DNA of 64,000 bases, taken from assembly GCA_003255065.1 (NCBI GenBank), contig QAOA01005448.1, positions 24,117-88,116 of the forward strand, given 5' to 3'. Origin of the DNA: Cercis canadensis. Its lineage: Eukaryota > Streptophyta > Magnoliopsida > Fabales > Fabaceae. Under the pieces are notes generated by a model that made no database searches, was not told the origin of the DNA, and worked only from the letters and a program-made list of their open reading frames with translations. This document shows, in pieces, positions 35,200-45,826 of the stretch. Position numbers and translations under genes: made by a program. Within the stretch, counting starts at the first letter, position 1, and each line of letters starts with the position of its first letter.

Positions 35200-36220
35200 G
35201 GCAGTAGTTGGTTTTATTTTTCTAGACAAAGCTTCAGGGCTCCAAATTAATTGATGTGGTCTCATTAGAACCGTAAGTGGCGTGTTTTTAATATATATTA
35301 GTTTCAGATTTTTTGCATGTCGCCTCTGCTCCTAGTTTTGATTTAAGTTTGGCTGTTTTTCTGCCCTGTCAAACCTTTGGTTTTCTCTGGCAGTGTACAA
35401 TCGTTTATTTCTTTCTGGAGTTATACGGTTCCAAATTAATTGATATTGGTCTCATTAGAACCGTAAGAGGTGTGTTTTTAATATATATTAGTTTCAGATT
35501 TTTTTCATGTCGCCTCTGCTCCCAGTTTTGATTTAAGTTTGGCTGTTTTTCTGTCCTGTCAAGCCTTTGGTTTTCTCTGGCAGTGTACAATCTTTTATTT
35601 CTTTCTGGAGTTATACGGTTCCAAATTAATTGATATTGGTCTCATTAGAACCGTAAGATGTGTGGTTTTAATATATATTATTTTCAGATTTTTTGCATGT
35701 CCCCCCTGCTCTCAGTTTTGATTTAAAGTTGGCTGTTTCTCTGTCCTGTCAAGCCTGTTGGTTTTCTCCGACAGTGTGCAATGTTTTATTTATTTCTGGA
35801 GATATACGGCTCCAAATTAAGTGATATTGATCTCATTAGAACCGCAAGAGGTTTAGTTTCAATATATATTATTTTCAGATTTTTTACATGTCTCCCTTGC
35901 TCTCGGTTTTGATTTAAAGTTGGCTGTTTCTCTGTCCTGTCAAGCCTGTTGGTTTTCTCCGACAGTGTGCAATCTTTTATTTCTTTCTAGAGTTATATAG
36001 CTTCAAATTAAGTGATGTTAGTCTCATTAGAATCATAAGATGTGTGGCTTAAATATATATAATTTTCATATTTTTTTTATGTCTACTTTATTCTCAGTTT
36101 ACATTTAAAGTTTTGTTGTTTTCTGTATTGTTAAGCTAGTTGATTTTCTATGATAGTATATAGTCTTTTAAATTTTTCTGGAGCTATAGAGCCCCGATTT
36201 AGGTGTTTCTTGTCTTTTTA
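35200..36220 (+). repeat. L1 internal tandem array, six units of about 190 bp
   Basis: Landmarks at about 35200, 35390, 35580, 35771, 35962 and 36153, a strict 190-191-bp spacing. The other L1 solo LTR has five units. The additional unit is one of the CTCTGGCAGTGTACAAT type. Confidence 0.9.
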
Positions 36221-37111
36221 AAACCATGAGATTTATATCTTCAATTTGAGAAATCTTCATAATTTTTCATTTTTTGTTGATTGGCTGAGGTTCTATTTAG
36301 TCCATTGTTCTTGATGTGCTAAGCTATTTTTTGTATGGATTGGACTTGGCCCATGAAATGGACTGGTTTATGTCCTCTGATTTGTTGAGCTGGTTCCTAT
36401 TCTAGGCTAAACTAGGCCCACGAAATGAGCTTACATATCATGCATTTTTACATTCATTTAGTTAATTCTATGCGACTAGCATCCATAGGCCCCTTACTTG
36501 TCAAGGGAGGGATAGGAGCGACTTACCCCCATAGGGGTGGCTCTTCTATCTGCCCGAGGTAAGGATAAGCGCCGCTTTGGGAACCGAGAAGCGTGGGAAC
36601 AAAGTGGAAGGATTAGGACGCGATTAGATTCATGCATAGCACAATTTTTTTTTTTGAAAATTTTGAATTCCTTTTAATTTTAATTTCAAAAAATAAAAAA
36701 ATAAAAATAAAAATTCATTTTGAATCATTGCGAACTACGCGGACTTTGATCCCTAATTAGGGTACGTAGGCATTCGAGGGTGACGAATCAAGTCTTGTTT
36801 TAAATAATCACCTATTTTTCTTTTAGGGATAAAATAAATACAATTAGGCCATGATTTAATTTGCACAATTAATTTTAGGTAATCGTCGTTTAGACGGGTG
36901 TTATAGGGTGCCTAACACCTTCCCTATACACAATTAGACTCCCGAACCCTCTCTGGTTCGCAGACATATTTTTTTAGATATTAAAGGATTTTTCAATTGT
37001 TCCCCAAATTTTTAATACAATTAGTGGTGACTCCAGAGTTTTCATTTCGAAAACTAAATCTTTTTTATTTAAGTCATCCGCGTTATACCAACCTCCGGGT
37101 ATGTTATGACA

Positions 37112-37689
37112 GCAGGGACCTTAGATTACAGAGAAAATTAACCCCAGATTAAACATCAAAATCCATATATCCGATACATATAAAAAGCACATCCAAGCAA
37201 AGAATGGTAAATAGTTTATGGAGTCATAAATTTCTTCATTAAACCTCAAGCCATGGACTCCTCAAGGACTAAACTTACTGGAAAACGGAAAACCAAATTC
37301 AATCCAATTCTGAAAATCAAACCAAATATGAACTAACCCTTAAAACCCATCAATTTAAAGAAATCCCAATCATAGGAAAAAGAAACAAAAAATTAATTGA
37401 GTCACAAAATACCAAGAATATCTCATAACTTATTATCCTAAAACCCAAGATCATTCGTCATAGCAATAAGCTTCAGATATACTAATTCAGTGGTAAAGAA
37501 CGAATTTCAGAAAAAACTTAATTCAATACTGCATATGGGAGAGGGAATAGAGGGGAGAATAACATACATCATTTATATAATAGAGAGTCAAAGAACGAAT
37601 TTCCCAAATGAAACCCTTGGCCAGGAGCTTCGGATTTCTCAAATAGGCTCTCCAAGAACAAATTGATGAAGGAGAAAATCTGTACTCAC
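37112..37689. other. Interior of the 7.4-kb insertion, unassigned
   Basis: AT-rich, no coding block found on either strand. On the minus strand it would be the intron after the gene-start-like segment at 37690-37840. Confidence 0.35.
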
Positions 37690-37840
37690 GTCATCGGCGC
37701 CGGAAAGGGACCACGCCACCAAGGTTCGGTGCAGAGGGAATGAACGACTGAGGGAGAATGAGGAAGGCTAGGGATTTGAGAATGGTTATGTGGGAAATGG
37801 CTTCAGCAAAGCGTCGAGGGGAGGCATATTTGGAGATTGG
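37690..37840 (-). other. Captured gene 5' end (UTR, ATG and splice donor) candidate
   Basis: On the minus strand this GC-richer stretch looks like a plant 5' UTR: pyrimidine-rich, with CCTCATTCTCCCTCAGTC. It then reads TTCCGGCGCCGATGACGTGAGTACAG, in two parts an ATG followed within two codons by a consensus donor GTGAGT (about 37695-37705). Its base composition is unlike the neighbouring transposon DNA. It may be a host gene start acquired by the TIR-like element. No downstream exon identifies the gene. Confidence 0.4.
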
Positions 37841-38062
37841 ATTTAATTATGAACGTACCATTAATGAAAACAAGTTGTTCTCCGGTCTTTCAATTGTTTT
37901 GGGAACAAAAACAAGTCAGACTTGTTTTTGAAAACTTGTTTTCAGAACAAGTTTTTAAAACATGTACACAAAAACAATCTATCAAACAAGTTTTTTTTTT
38001 TGTTTTACTTTTTTCAAAAACAAAAAATAGTTTTTAAAAATAGATTTCAAATAGAGCTCTCC

Positions 38063-38255
38063 TAATATCGCTTGGGGTGCTTCAAAGTTGGCAAACTCAG
38101 CTTATCCACAAGAGTAGTACTAGCTACATTCACACAACTCCCTCCGTCTACAATTATAATGCACACTTTCCCATTAACAAGACATCCAGTGTAAAAAATA
38201 TTCTCTTTCTGAGCTTCATCATGCTTTCACATATGCATTAAGAGCTCTCCTGACA
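38063..38255 (-). pseudogene. H1 aspartic protease
   Basis: Minus strand: VRIMSGELLMHM, a stop, KHDEAQKENIFYTGCLVNGK, VCIIIVDGGSCVNVASTTLV and DKLSLPTLKHPKRY. The DGG motif with the following NVAS is the active-site region of plant gypsy proteases. It is cut on the left by the 7.4-kb insertion and on the right by E3. Confidence 0.9.
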
Positions 38256-39094
38256 TGATGCGAACCTTTATTAGTTAGTCCCGAATGGTAGAGATTTAAT
38301 CACTCGAGAATCATCAAATCTTGTTCGAGATTTCAGAAAATGCAAAATTAGAGAAACAAATTAAAAAGGAAGGATAATGCACCACACTCTAAACGGGAAA
38401 AGGGGAGAGTGATAAACCAAAAAATTAAATGCCACAAGAACCCTAGTTCTTAATAAGTTCTAATAGTTCATCAAAGAACCAAAGAAGGAGAAAACTCTCA
38501 ACTTTACTCAAAATGTATATTTTGACCATCACAAAGGAAATACCCTCCCTTTAAACAGAGCAAACAAACCTAATTAACCCTAATTGGTAAAAAGGTTTAA
38601 GCCCACTAAACAAGGCCTAAACCCTAGGATAATTCAATACTAAAAGAAGAAATAAACATAGAATTAATGGTCTTAAAATGGGCCTAAGATGACTTAGATT
38701 ACCTAAGCTTTGAGTCCAATTCTTACAAGGAAAACCAAAAACGCACTATGCTAAACAGTGCCAGGCGTTGTGGTTCTAGCTCTTGGGCATTGCCTTTTTG
38801 TACAAGAGAAGGTTTGCATGCTCCAGTTCTGTCCCAAGGATGTTGGAGTTCTAGAAATGAAGAGCTGGGGCACTTGAAAGCTGTCCAACTAGGCCATTTG
38901 ACCCTTCTAAAGCCTCAATCAAGCATACAACCCTTCAATCTTTATTCCTTGCTTCTTGACTTGTCTCTTGGGTCCAAACCTCTGCTATGAAACCATTCAA
39001 GCTCTCTTGCATCTTCTTAGCTCGAGCTCGGGTGACCTGACCTTCACGAATGTGCAAAGGGTCCTTTAGAGTAATCTTGCCTAGATTCTCATCA
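38256..39094 (-). repeat. E3 gypsy 3' LTR
   Basis: 839 bp. Plus-strand left end TGATGCGAACC (38256) inserted after TGACA in H1 protease; right end GATTCTCATCA (39094), immediately followed by the pol tail. The size matches the G4 LTRs and the sequences are related. Pol coding (KITLKDPLHIREGQVTRAR and on to 38935) runs about 53 codons into the LTR. Confidence 0.8.
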
Positions 39095-40110
39095 TTCTTC
39101 CCTTCTTGAAAATGATTCGACCTCGAATCCGTACCTACATTAAAAGGAGATAAATCAGCAACATTAAAGGTGGCACTCACACTATACTTATTGAGAAGAT
39201 CCAACTTGTATGTATTGTCCTTAAGCCTAGCTATGACTTGAAATAGTTCATCTCCTCTTAGCAGTAACTTGGAGCTCCTTTGGGCTGAGAGGTGCTCCTT
39301 CCTCATATGCAACCAAACCCAATCTCCTGGTTCAAAAACCACTTTCTTGCGTCCTTTGTTGGAGTGGATAGCATATTGCTTAGTCTTTTTCTCTATGTGT
39401 TGTCGCGTCTTCTCATGCAATTGCCTCACAAATTCAGCTTTCTTCTTACCATCTAAGCTAGCAGGCTCATTAACAGGTAAAAGTAATAAATTCAAAGGGG
39501 GTTAGTGGATTAAAACCATAAACAACCTCAAATGATGAGAACTTAGTAGCTAAATGAATGGTTCTATTGTAAACAAACTCAACATGTGGCTACATTCTTC
39601 CGAAACTTTTAAATTTATTTTAATGATTGCATGCAATAAGGTAGAGAAAGTTCTATTGACTATCTCAGTTTGGCCATTGATTTGTGGATGACAAGTAGTA
39701 GAAAACAAAAGCTTGGTGCCCAACTTAACCCACAAAATCTTCCCAAAGTAGCTCAAGAACTTGGCATCTTTATCCAAAACTATGCTCCTTGGCATTCCAT
39801 GAAGTCTCACAATCTCCTTGAAGAACAAATCTGCTATATTCTTGACATCATCGGTCTTGTGACATGGAATGAAATGTGTCATCTTGGAAAACCTATCAAC
39901 CACCACAAAAACATAATAATTTCTTTTCTTTGTCCTAGGCAAACCCAAAATAAAGTTCATAGAAATGTCATCCAAGGGTGAGTTGGAATAGGTAAAGAGG
40001 TGTACAAGCCATGGGGTAAGACCTTAGACTTAGCTTGCTTACAAGTAATGCATTTTTTACATAATCTTTCAACATCCCTCTTCATGTGAGGTCAAAAGAA
40101 ATGTTTTCAT
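38935..40110 (-). pseudogene. E3 gypsy integrase and pol C-terminus
   Basis: Minus strand. The integrase core (39975-39550) reads [58 protein letters not shown] and [14 protein letters not shown]. The family's first catalytic Asp (usually MDFVLGLP) is Asn here; the second Asp and the Glu remain. The C-terminal frame (39495-38935, 186 codons) is open: HIEKKTKQYAIHSNKGRKKV, VFEPGDWVWLHMRKEHL, SATFNVADLSPFNVG and QVTRARAKKMQESLNGF. A frameshift separates the two. The zinc domain upstream is damaged. The tail ending in an LTR-encoded stretch is known from CRM-type chromoviruses; the lineage is an inference. Confidence 0.9.
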
Positions 40111-40617
40111 TCAGAATATCTAAAGTCTTCCTAGTGCCAAAATGTCATTAAACCTCCCCCATGCAATTCTCTCAAGGAGCTAGCAGGCACATATAGTTTG
40201 TTCTTTCTAAACAAAAATCTCTCATGCCTAACAAATTTTTCAAAAGCAACCTCCTCACATACATCAAAAACATTGCTAAAATCAGGATTATTGACATAAA
40301 ATTCTGTTATGTATTCAAAACCAAGCAACTTAGTATCTAAAGTAGAAAGAAGAGTGTACCTCCAAGAAAGGACATCGGCTACCACATTCTCCCTACCTTG
40401 CTTATATTTAATTACATAGACAAATGGTTCAATGAACTCTAACCATCCTCTTATTCAGCTTTCTTTGCCCCTTGAGATGCTTTAAGGACTCGTGATCCGT
40501 ATGTATGACAAACTCCTTTAGCATGAGATAATGTTGCCACACTTGTAGAGCTCTCACTAAGGCATAGAGTTCTTTGTCATAAGTTAAGTAGTTAAAAGCG
40601 GCTTCATTTAACTTCAT
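40111..40617 (-). pseudogene. E3 RNase H
   Basis: Minus strand: [56 protein letters not shown], then after a frameshift [36 protein letters not shown] and the start of the integrase zinc region. The catalytic TDH is kept. On its N-terminal side it is fused straight to gag. Confidence 0.9.
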
Positions 40618-41688
40618 TTAACTTTCAGAAACCATATCTCCATCATCCATTAACAGCATAGCTCTCTTGTTGGGACATTGTGAAGCAATGTGCCCTACTC
40701 TAAGGCATTTAAAGCACTTAATATCTTGCTGCCTTTGTGGTGGTAATGCCTCGGTTTTGCCTCTTTGAGGATGAGTAGAATCTTTGTTTAGCGGTTTGTA
40801 GGGTTCTGTTTTAGGTTTGAAGTTAACAACCTCCTTATCCTTCTTCCAAGATGTTCTCCAATTAGGTGTGGTGGTAGAATTATACCTAGCAGTATTTCTC
40901 CTCTTGAATTGCCTTTCAACTTGAATGGCCTTATGGAGAAGGTCTTCCATGTCCACAAAGTGCTGAAGTTCAACAACATTAGCAATCTCTCGGTTTAGTC
41001 CGTGGAGGAACCTTGCCATAGTTAACTCTCTATCCTCCTCAATGTTGGCCCCAATCATAGAGACCTCCATTTCTTTGTTGTAATCTTCTACACTCTTGGA
41101 ACCTTGCACCAACCCTTGAAGTTTTTGATACAGCTCCCTTTGATAACAACTAAGAATGAATCTTTTCCTCATGACCGCCCTCATTTCCTCCCATGTAGTA
41201 ATCGATCTTTCCCCATTCCTCCTTCTAGTTACCACCAATTGATCCCACCAAGTTAAAGCATAATCTACAAATTCAATGGCTGCCAACTTGACCTTCTTCT
41301 CATCTGAATAGTTGTGGCAATTGAATACCATCTCCACCTTCTTTTTCCATCCAAGGTAGGCTTCCGAATCGTTCTTTCCTTGGAAACTAGGAATGTTCAT
41401 CTTGATTGTGCCAAAATCATCATCAACTCTTCTTGGTTCTCTTTCCCGAGCTGCTCTTCTTTGTGGAATAAAATCATCGGAAAAGTCACTTGATCCACTA
41501 GCTTCACTGCCCTCTCTCCTTTGCCTATCTCTTGCATGAGGATTACGGATTGGTTGCTCATTCACTCGGTGCTCCATTGTCTCCATCCGGTCATTCATAG
41601 CCTCAAACATGAGATTCATGCGAGTAAATTGTTGCTGTGTGGCTTGCATGAACATTTGGGGGTCAATTTGCTCATTTCGGTTATCCAT
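40618..41688 (-). CDS. gag: E3 gypsy Gag (356 codons, intact frame)
   Basis: An uninterrupted minus-strand frame from ATG 41688. Order: an N-terminal Gln/Met-rich stretch (MQATQQQFTRMNLMFEAMND) that may coil; a charged linker; PSFQGKNDSEAYLGWKKKVE, ALTWWDQLVVTRR and the retrotransposon gag core to about residue 250 (CYQRELYQKLQGLVQGSKS, ELTMARFLHGLNREIA); and a complete CCHC zinc knuckle CFKCLRVGHIASQC (residues about 325-338). Gag forms the particle and binds element RNA. Protease and RT that should follow are deleted: after SES the DNA goes directly into RNase H, through a short CTTCATTTAA direct repeat. It is the best-preserved coding frame of this layer. Translation in vivo is unknown. 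Confidence 0.9.
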   Translation of the reverse strand: MDNRNEQIDPQMFMQATQQQFTRMNLMFEAMNDRMETMEHRVNEQPIRNPHARDRQRREGSEASGSSDFSDDFIPQRRAAREREPRRVDDDFGTIKMNIPSFQGKNDSEAYLGWKKKVEMVFNCHNYSDEKKVKLAAIEFVDYALTWWDQLVVTRRRNGERSITTWEEMRAVMRKRFILSCYQRELYQKLQGLVQGSKSVEDYNKEMEVSMIGANIEEDRELTMARFLHGLNREIANVVELQHFVDMEDLLHKAIQVERQFKRRNTARYNSTTTPNWRTSWKKDKEVVNFKPKTEPYKPLNKDSTHPQRGKTEALPPQRQQDIKCFKCLRVGHIASQCPNKRAMLLMDDGDMVSES

Positions 41689-42424
41689 TGTGAGTGATTA
41701 ACCTGCAAAAAGGTTAGTAGAAATATATTGAAGCTCTCACTTCACTCTACTCACGTGTTTCACTCTTGTCACTCTTGTTTTAGCACTCTTTGGGCTCTTT
41801 AAGCAAATAAATTCACTTCACTGCCATTTACCACTCAAACCTTCTCTTAGACTCTCTAGAGCAAGCTAAGAGACACAACTGGGCAGCAACTATGCAAGAA
41901 TAACCAAAAATCATATCAAACACCCAATTGGGGAAATTAGCATGCAAGAGAAACAAATTTGCATGTGGTGTGTGGTAAGGAATAAGAACAACATGTATCA
42001 ATAAGGAAATTATAGCTAGAATAATGAACAATGACGAGACAGTGACCCAAAAACAGAAGTTGAAACAAGATCTGCAAGAAAAAGTCCCCTTTTCAAACTA
42101 GTTAGAAATTAACCAAGTCACTAAGAAATACACCTTTGGTGGCCAAAAACAAGGTATCTAACCATTTACCTACTTAGTTCATGGACCATTGGTACATTTC
42201 TTTCTTTGAAGGATCTTTAATCTCACTTCAACTTTTTTTTTTTTATCCTTCCAGTAGGCTCAACACGGGTAGGACACGGCCTCAACACAGCCCGTGTTCA
42301 AATTTCGACTCTCTGTCTGAAAGGCACGGCTAGGACACGGCTATGTCCAAACTGACACGTCCCCGTGTTTTCTCTCTATATTCACAACACGTTCTGGAAC
42401 ACGGCCAGGACACGGTCCGTCTTC
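41689..42424 (-). other. E3 5' leader, first part
   Basis: Non-coding between the gag start and the Athila insertion. From 42260 it has several copies of a short palindromic motif of the ACACGGCC / GGCCGTGT type. It continues at 54354 after the insertion. Confidence 0.6.
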
Positions 42425-43711
42425 TGATGAACACACTTTTTATACAATAGTTATCCCTCATACTTAGTCTTTTAAACCTCTTTTGGGCTGAATTGCATAG
42501 ACTTAGACCTCACTTCATGACTTTGGATCCATTTGTGCCTAATTGCAATTTCCAGCAATACTGAGCATTTTATGCTGTCTCTATGTTTCGTGCATATCTT
42601 GAGTTCTGGATGTCTAAAAATTCCGAGTCATACCTTTTAGGAAAGCTGAGAGAATTTTCTACAACTTTATTTTAGGGCTCCAAAGCTAATTCGGACGTCC
42701 AGAAGGTCATATGCAGCCTGGAAGCCAGAGAAGACATGTTGTCGCAGGATCCTGACCTACATGCAGTGTTTGGGCCATAACTTTAGAAGTTGGCTGATGG
42801 TTCCAGACACCTATTGGTACTTAAATGGGTCTAACTTCCTCATGACAAGTCCAAATGGGCCCAAACCAAAGCCCAATTAAAGCTAAGGCCCATGGGAACA
42901 AGTGTGCCCTAAGGGAAATTTGGGTGTGCATGTAATTTTGGAGGTCTATATCAGCACAAAGGGGCAGCCGAAATTGAAATCAAGTCATTTAGATATTTTA
43001 GACAGCTTTTGAACTTTCCTTAGTCTTTAAGTTTTCTCTCTAGATATTTTGTAAGAACTTGGCTTCTCTTGTTCATGGAGGGCTAATTCATCAAATCAAT
43101 CCACGTTTTGGCTGTTTTGATTATTGGTTTTGAGATTATGTGTTGTTGTTATTCATTTAGTTGTTAATCAAGTTCTTCAATCATCTGAAATATTCTGTTT
43201 GAATTGCTTAATTCGAATTTAGATTTTCATATTCTGTTTGCATGTGATACAAGAGGATTGTATGGTTAATTAATGTTTCTGAGCTTTTGGATGGATTAAT
43301 TACCTTGGCTGGATCATGGACTTAGGTAAAACTGGACTTGAATATTTGCTTAATTCATTTAGTCTTAGTTAAAACCGAATTTTGGTTGCTTAACCAGTGG
43401 ATATCCAGAGAACATTGAGAGGCTTCTTGATATGTTTTAAAGGCCAAGAACATGGTTAATAATTGAATGGATCATTGGAAATCAAAGATGGACTAAAATC
43501 AGAATTAGTTAAGGCTTGGATTTGTTGTTTTCCCTAAAACTTTACCACTTACCATTAATTTCTGTTAATCACTTGAACAAACAAAACCCCCATGTTGATA
43601 TGGTTCTTAATATGATTCACTAAATAGAACAATCCTTAGGTTCGACTTAGGGCTGCCTTATGCTACAAGTAGCTTAGGTAACCGACCTTAAACTTTAATT
43701 AATTTGAGGAG
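42425..43711 (+). repeat. Athila outer 5' LTR, truncated
   Basis: Begins TGATGAACACACTTTTTATA. It lacks about 125 bp near 42783 and the last 16 bases (CCTCGGCAGCTCATCA), ending at GAGGAG where the next LTR begins. It shares private variants with the 3' LTR (for example TTTGAACTTTCCTTAGTC and CCTGTTGATATGGTTC in the latter), so these two look like the original pair. Confidence 0.9.
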
Positions 43712-45139
43712 TGATGAACACACTTTTTATATAATAGTTATCCCTCATACTTAGTCTTTTAAACCTCTTTTGGGCTGAATTGCATAGACTTAGACCTCAT
43801 TTCATGATTTTGGATCCATTTATGCTTAATTGCAATTTCCAGCAATACTGGGCATTATATGCTGTCTCTGTGTTTCATGTATATCTTGAGTTCTGGATGT
43901 CTAAAAATTCCGAGTCATACCTTGTTGGAAAGCTGAGAGAATTTTCTACAACTTTCTTTCAGTGCTCCAAAGCTAATTCGGAGGTTCAGAAGGTCATATG
44001 CAGCCTGGAAGCCAGAGAAGACATGTTGTCGCAGGATCCTAACCTACATGCAGTATTTGGGTCATAACTTGAGTTGTAGATGTCATATGGACCTGAAACT
44101 GATACCATTGGAAAGCTAACAGACAGAGATTCAATTTATATGAAGACCGGTTCACAATATTTTATGTGTAAGATGGTCTTATTTGCTGTGCAACTTAGCT
44201 GATGGTTCCAGATACCTTTTGCCACTTAAATGGGCCTAACTTCCTCATCACAAGTCCAAATGGGCCCAAACCAAAGCCCAATTGAAGCTAAGGCCCATGG
44301 GAAAAAGTGTTCCCTAAGGGCAATTTGGGTGTGCATGCAATTTTGGAGGTCTATATCAGAAGAAGGAGGCAGCCGAAATTGAGAATCAAGTCATTAGATA
44401 TTTTTAGACAGCTTTTCTTCTTTCCTTAGTCTCTAAGTTTTCTCTTAGATATTTTGTAAGAACTCAGCTCTTCTTGTTCATGGAGGGCTAATCCATCATA
44501 TCAATCCAGGTTTTGCTATTCTGATTATTGGTTTTGAGATTATGAGTTGTTGTTCTTCATTTTAGTTGTTAATCAAAGTTCTTTCAATCCTCTGAAATAT
44601 TCTGTTTGAATTGCTTAATTCGGATTGGATTATTCATGTGTTCATATTCTGTTTGCATGTGATAAAAGAGGATTGTATGGTTAATTAATGGTTCTAAGCT
44701 TGGACGGATTAATTACCTTGGCTGGATTCAGGACTTAGGTTAAACTGGACTTGAATGTTTGCTTAATTCATTTAGTCCCTTGTTGAACCGAATTCTGGTT
44801 GCTTAACCAGTAGACATCCATAGAACATTGAGAGGCTTCTTGAGATGTTTTAAAGGCCAAGAATATGGTTAACAATTAAATGGATCCTTGGAAATCAAGG
44901 ATGGATCAAAATCAGAATTAGTTAAGACTTGGATTGGTTGTTTTCTCTTAAACTCTACCACTTTCAATTAATTTTCGTTAATCACATAAACAAACACAAC
45001 CTCCCTGTTTATATGCTTCTCAATATGATTCACCAAATAGAACAATCCTTAGGTTCGACTTAGGGCTGCCCTTTGCTGCAAATAGCTTAGGAACCGACCT
45101 TAAACTTTAAGTAATTTGAGGAGCCTCGGCAGCTCATCA
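43712..45139 (+). repeat. Athila inner 5' LTR
   Basis: Complete, 1428 bp, TGATGAACACAC to AGCTCATCA, followed at once by the primer-binding site. It differs from the outer and 3' LTRs at many places (for example TCAGAAGAAGGAGGC where the others have TCAGCACAAAGGGGC), so it comes from another family member. Confidence 0.92.
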
Positions 45140-45144
45140 AATTT

Positions 45145-45162
45145 TGGCGCCGTTGCCGGGGA
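45145..45162 (+). promoter_or_regulatory. Primer-binding site, tRNA-Asp
   Basis: TGGCGCCGTTGCCGGGGA, six bases after the LTR end. It is the perfect 18-base Athila-type site complementary to the 3' end of tRNA-Asp. Confidence 0.95.
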
Positions 45163-45826
45163 TTGTTCTATCTTTGAATCAATATTATTAGTAGTAAAAT
45201 TGACTTTTAACTTCTTCCTAATTCACCCTGCTTGTGTTTGAGTTTTTATTCTTTTTAGGGTTTTGGCCACTTTTTTCATAACTTTTTGGCCAAGTATCCA
45301 TTTTGTTTGAGATCAGTAGCCATTGTTTTTCTTGATTTGAAGTTTCCTTAGATGTTTTATATTGTCATTGAGTGAATTCTGGCTATTTGGACCATTTCCC
45401 CCTTGTTTTTCCTTCGGTTTGGCTTGATTTAGTGATTTCTGGTTCTACTGTTCCGAACGAAATTTTGTGCTCCAATTGACCTGAAACTTGGTCAGTTGAA
45501 GGAAAAGGGGCTAACAACCAACAGTCACAGCCTTTGGCTGTGAAGTCTGCCTTTTTAAGCCAAATTCCACTATTTTTAAAGATTTTTTAAAGATTTTTTA
45601 TTTGATTTTTGAGTTCCATTTTCATCCACCTTTCGTCCTGTGGTAGTGGAAAATTTTTTAAAAATGTTTAGATACCTTTTCTAGTCCTATTTTGGTGTCT
45701 TTTTACATTTGTTTTGTGTTTTTGGTGTGTTTCGGTTTTAGCTAAATTCTGTCAGTTTTGTATGTTTTTCTGTGTTTTTGTGCATTGTGGTGTGTTTAGG
45801 CATTTAGCCACTTGTTTGCATGGTGT

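Larger units (their letters stand above)
34631..37111 (+). mobile_element. L1 solo LTR, 2481 bp
   Basis: Begins TGTGGACACC and ends GTTATGACA, with exact 5-bp duplication GCAGG (34626-34630 and 37112-37116). From about 35160 to the end it is nearly identical to the L1 solo LTR at 18388-20793, apart from one extra tandem unit. The first 500 bases (U3) are shorter and more different. The high similarity of the two copies implies recent activity of this family. Confidence 0.96.
30660..38062. mobile_element. 7.4-kb TIR-like insertion in H1 protease (class II candidate)
   Basis: H1 protease coding is continuous across this segment: KHPKRY on the right joins KLQWLNE on the left. The ends are imperfect inverted repeats (GGTGTGTTTGATTCTATTTTT and, on the other strand, GCTCTATTTGAAATCTATTTTT). 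Subterminal sequence rich in AACAAGTTTT / AAAACTTGTT extends about 200 bases at both ends. Without the nested L1 solo LTR it is about 4.9 kb. I see no transposase, so it is non-autonomous; PIF/Harbinger or hAT would fit the terminus, but the flanks TTTAT / CTAATAT do not give a clean duplication. It appears to carry host-gene-like pieces (see 37690-37840). Confidence 0.6.

Noticed and set aside
19071..36220. The 190-bp arrays considered as centromeric satellite.
   Set aside because: They are confined to L1 LTRs, with only five to six units and LTR sequence on both sides.
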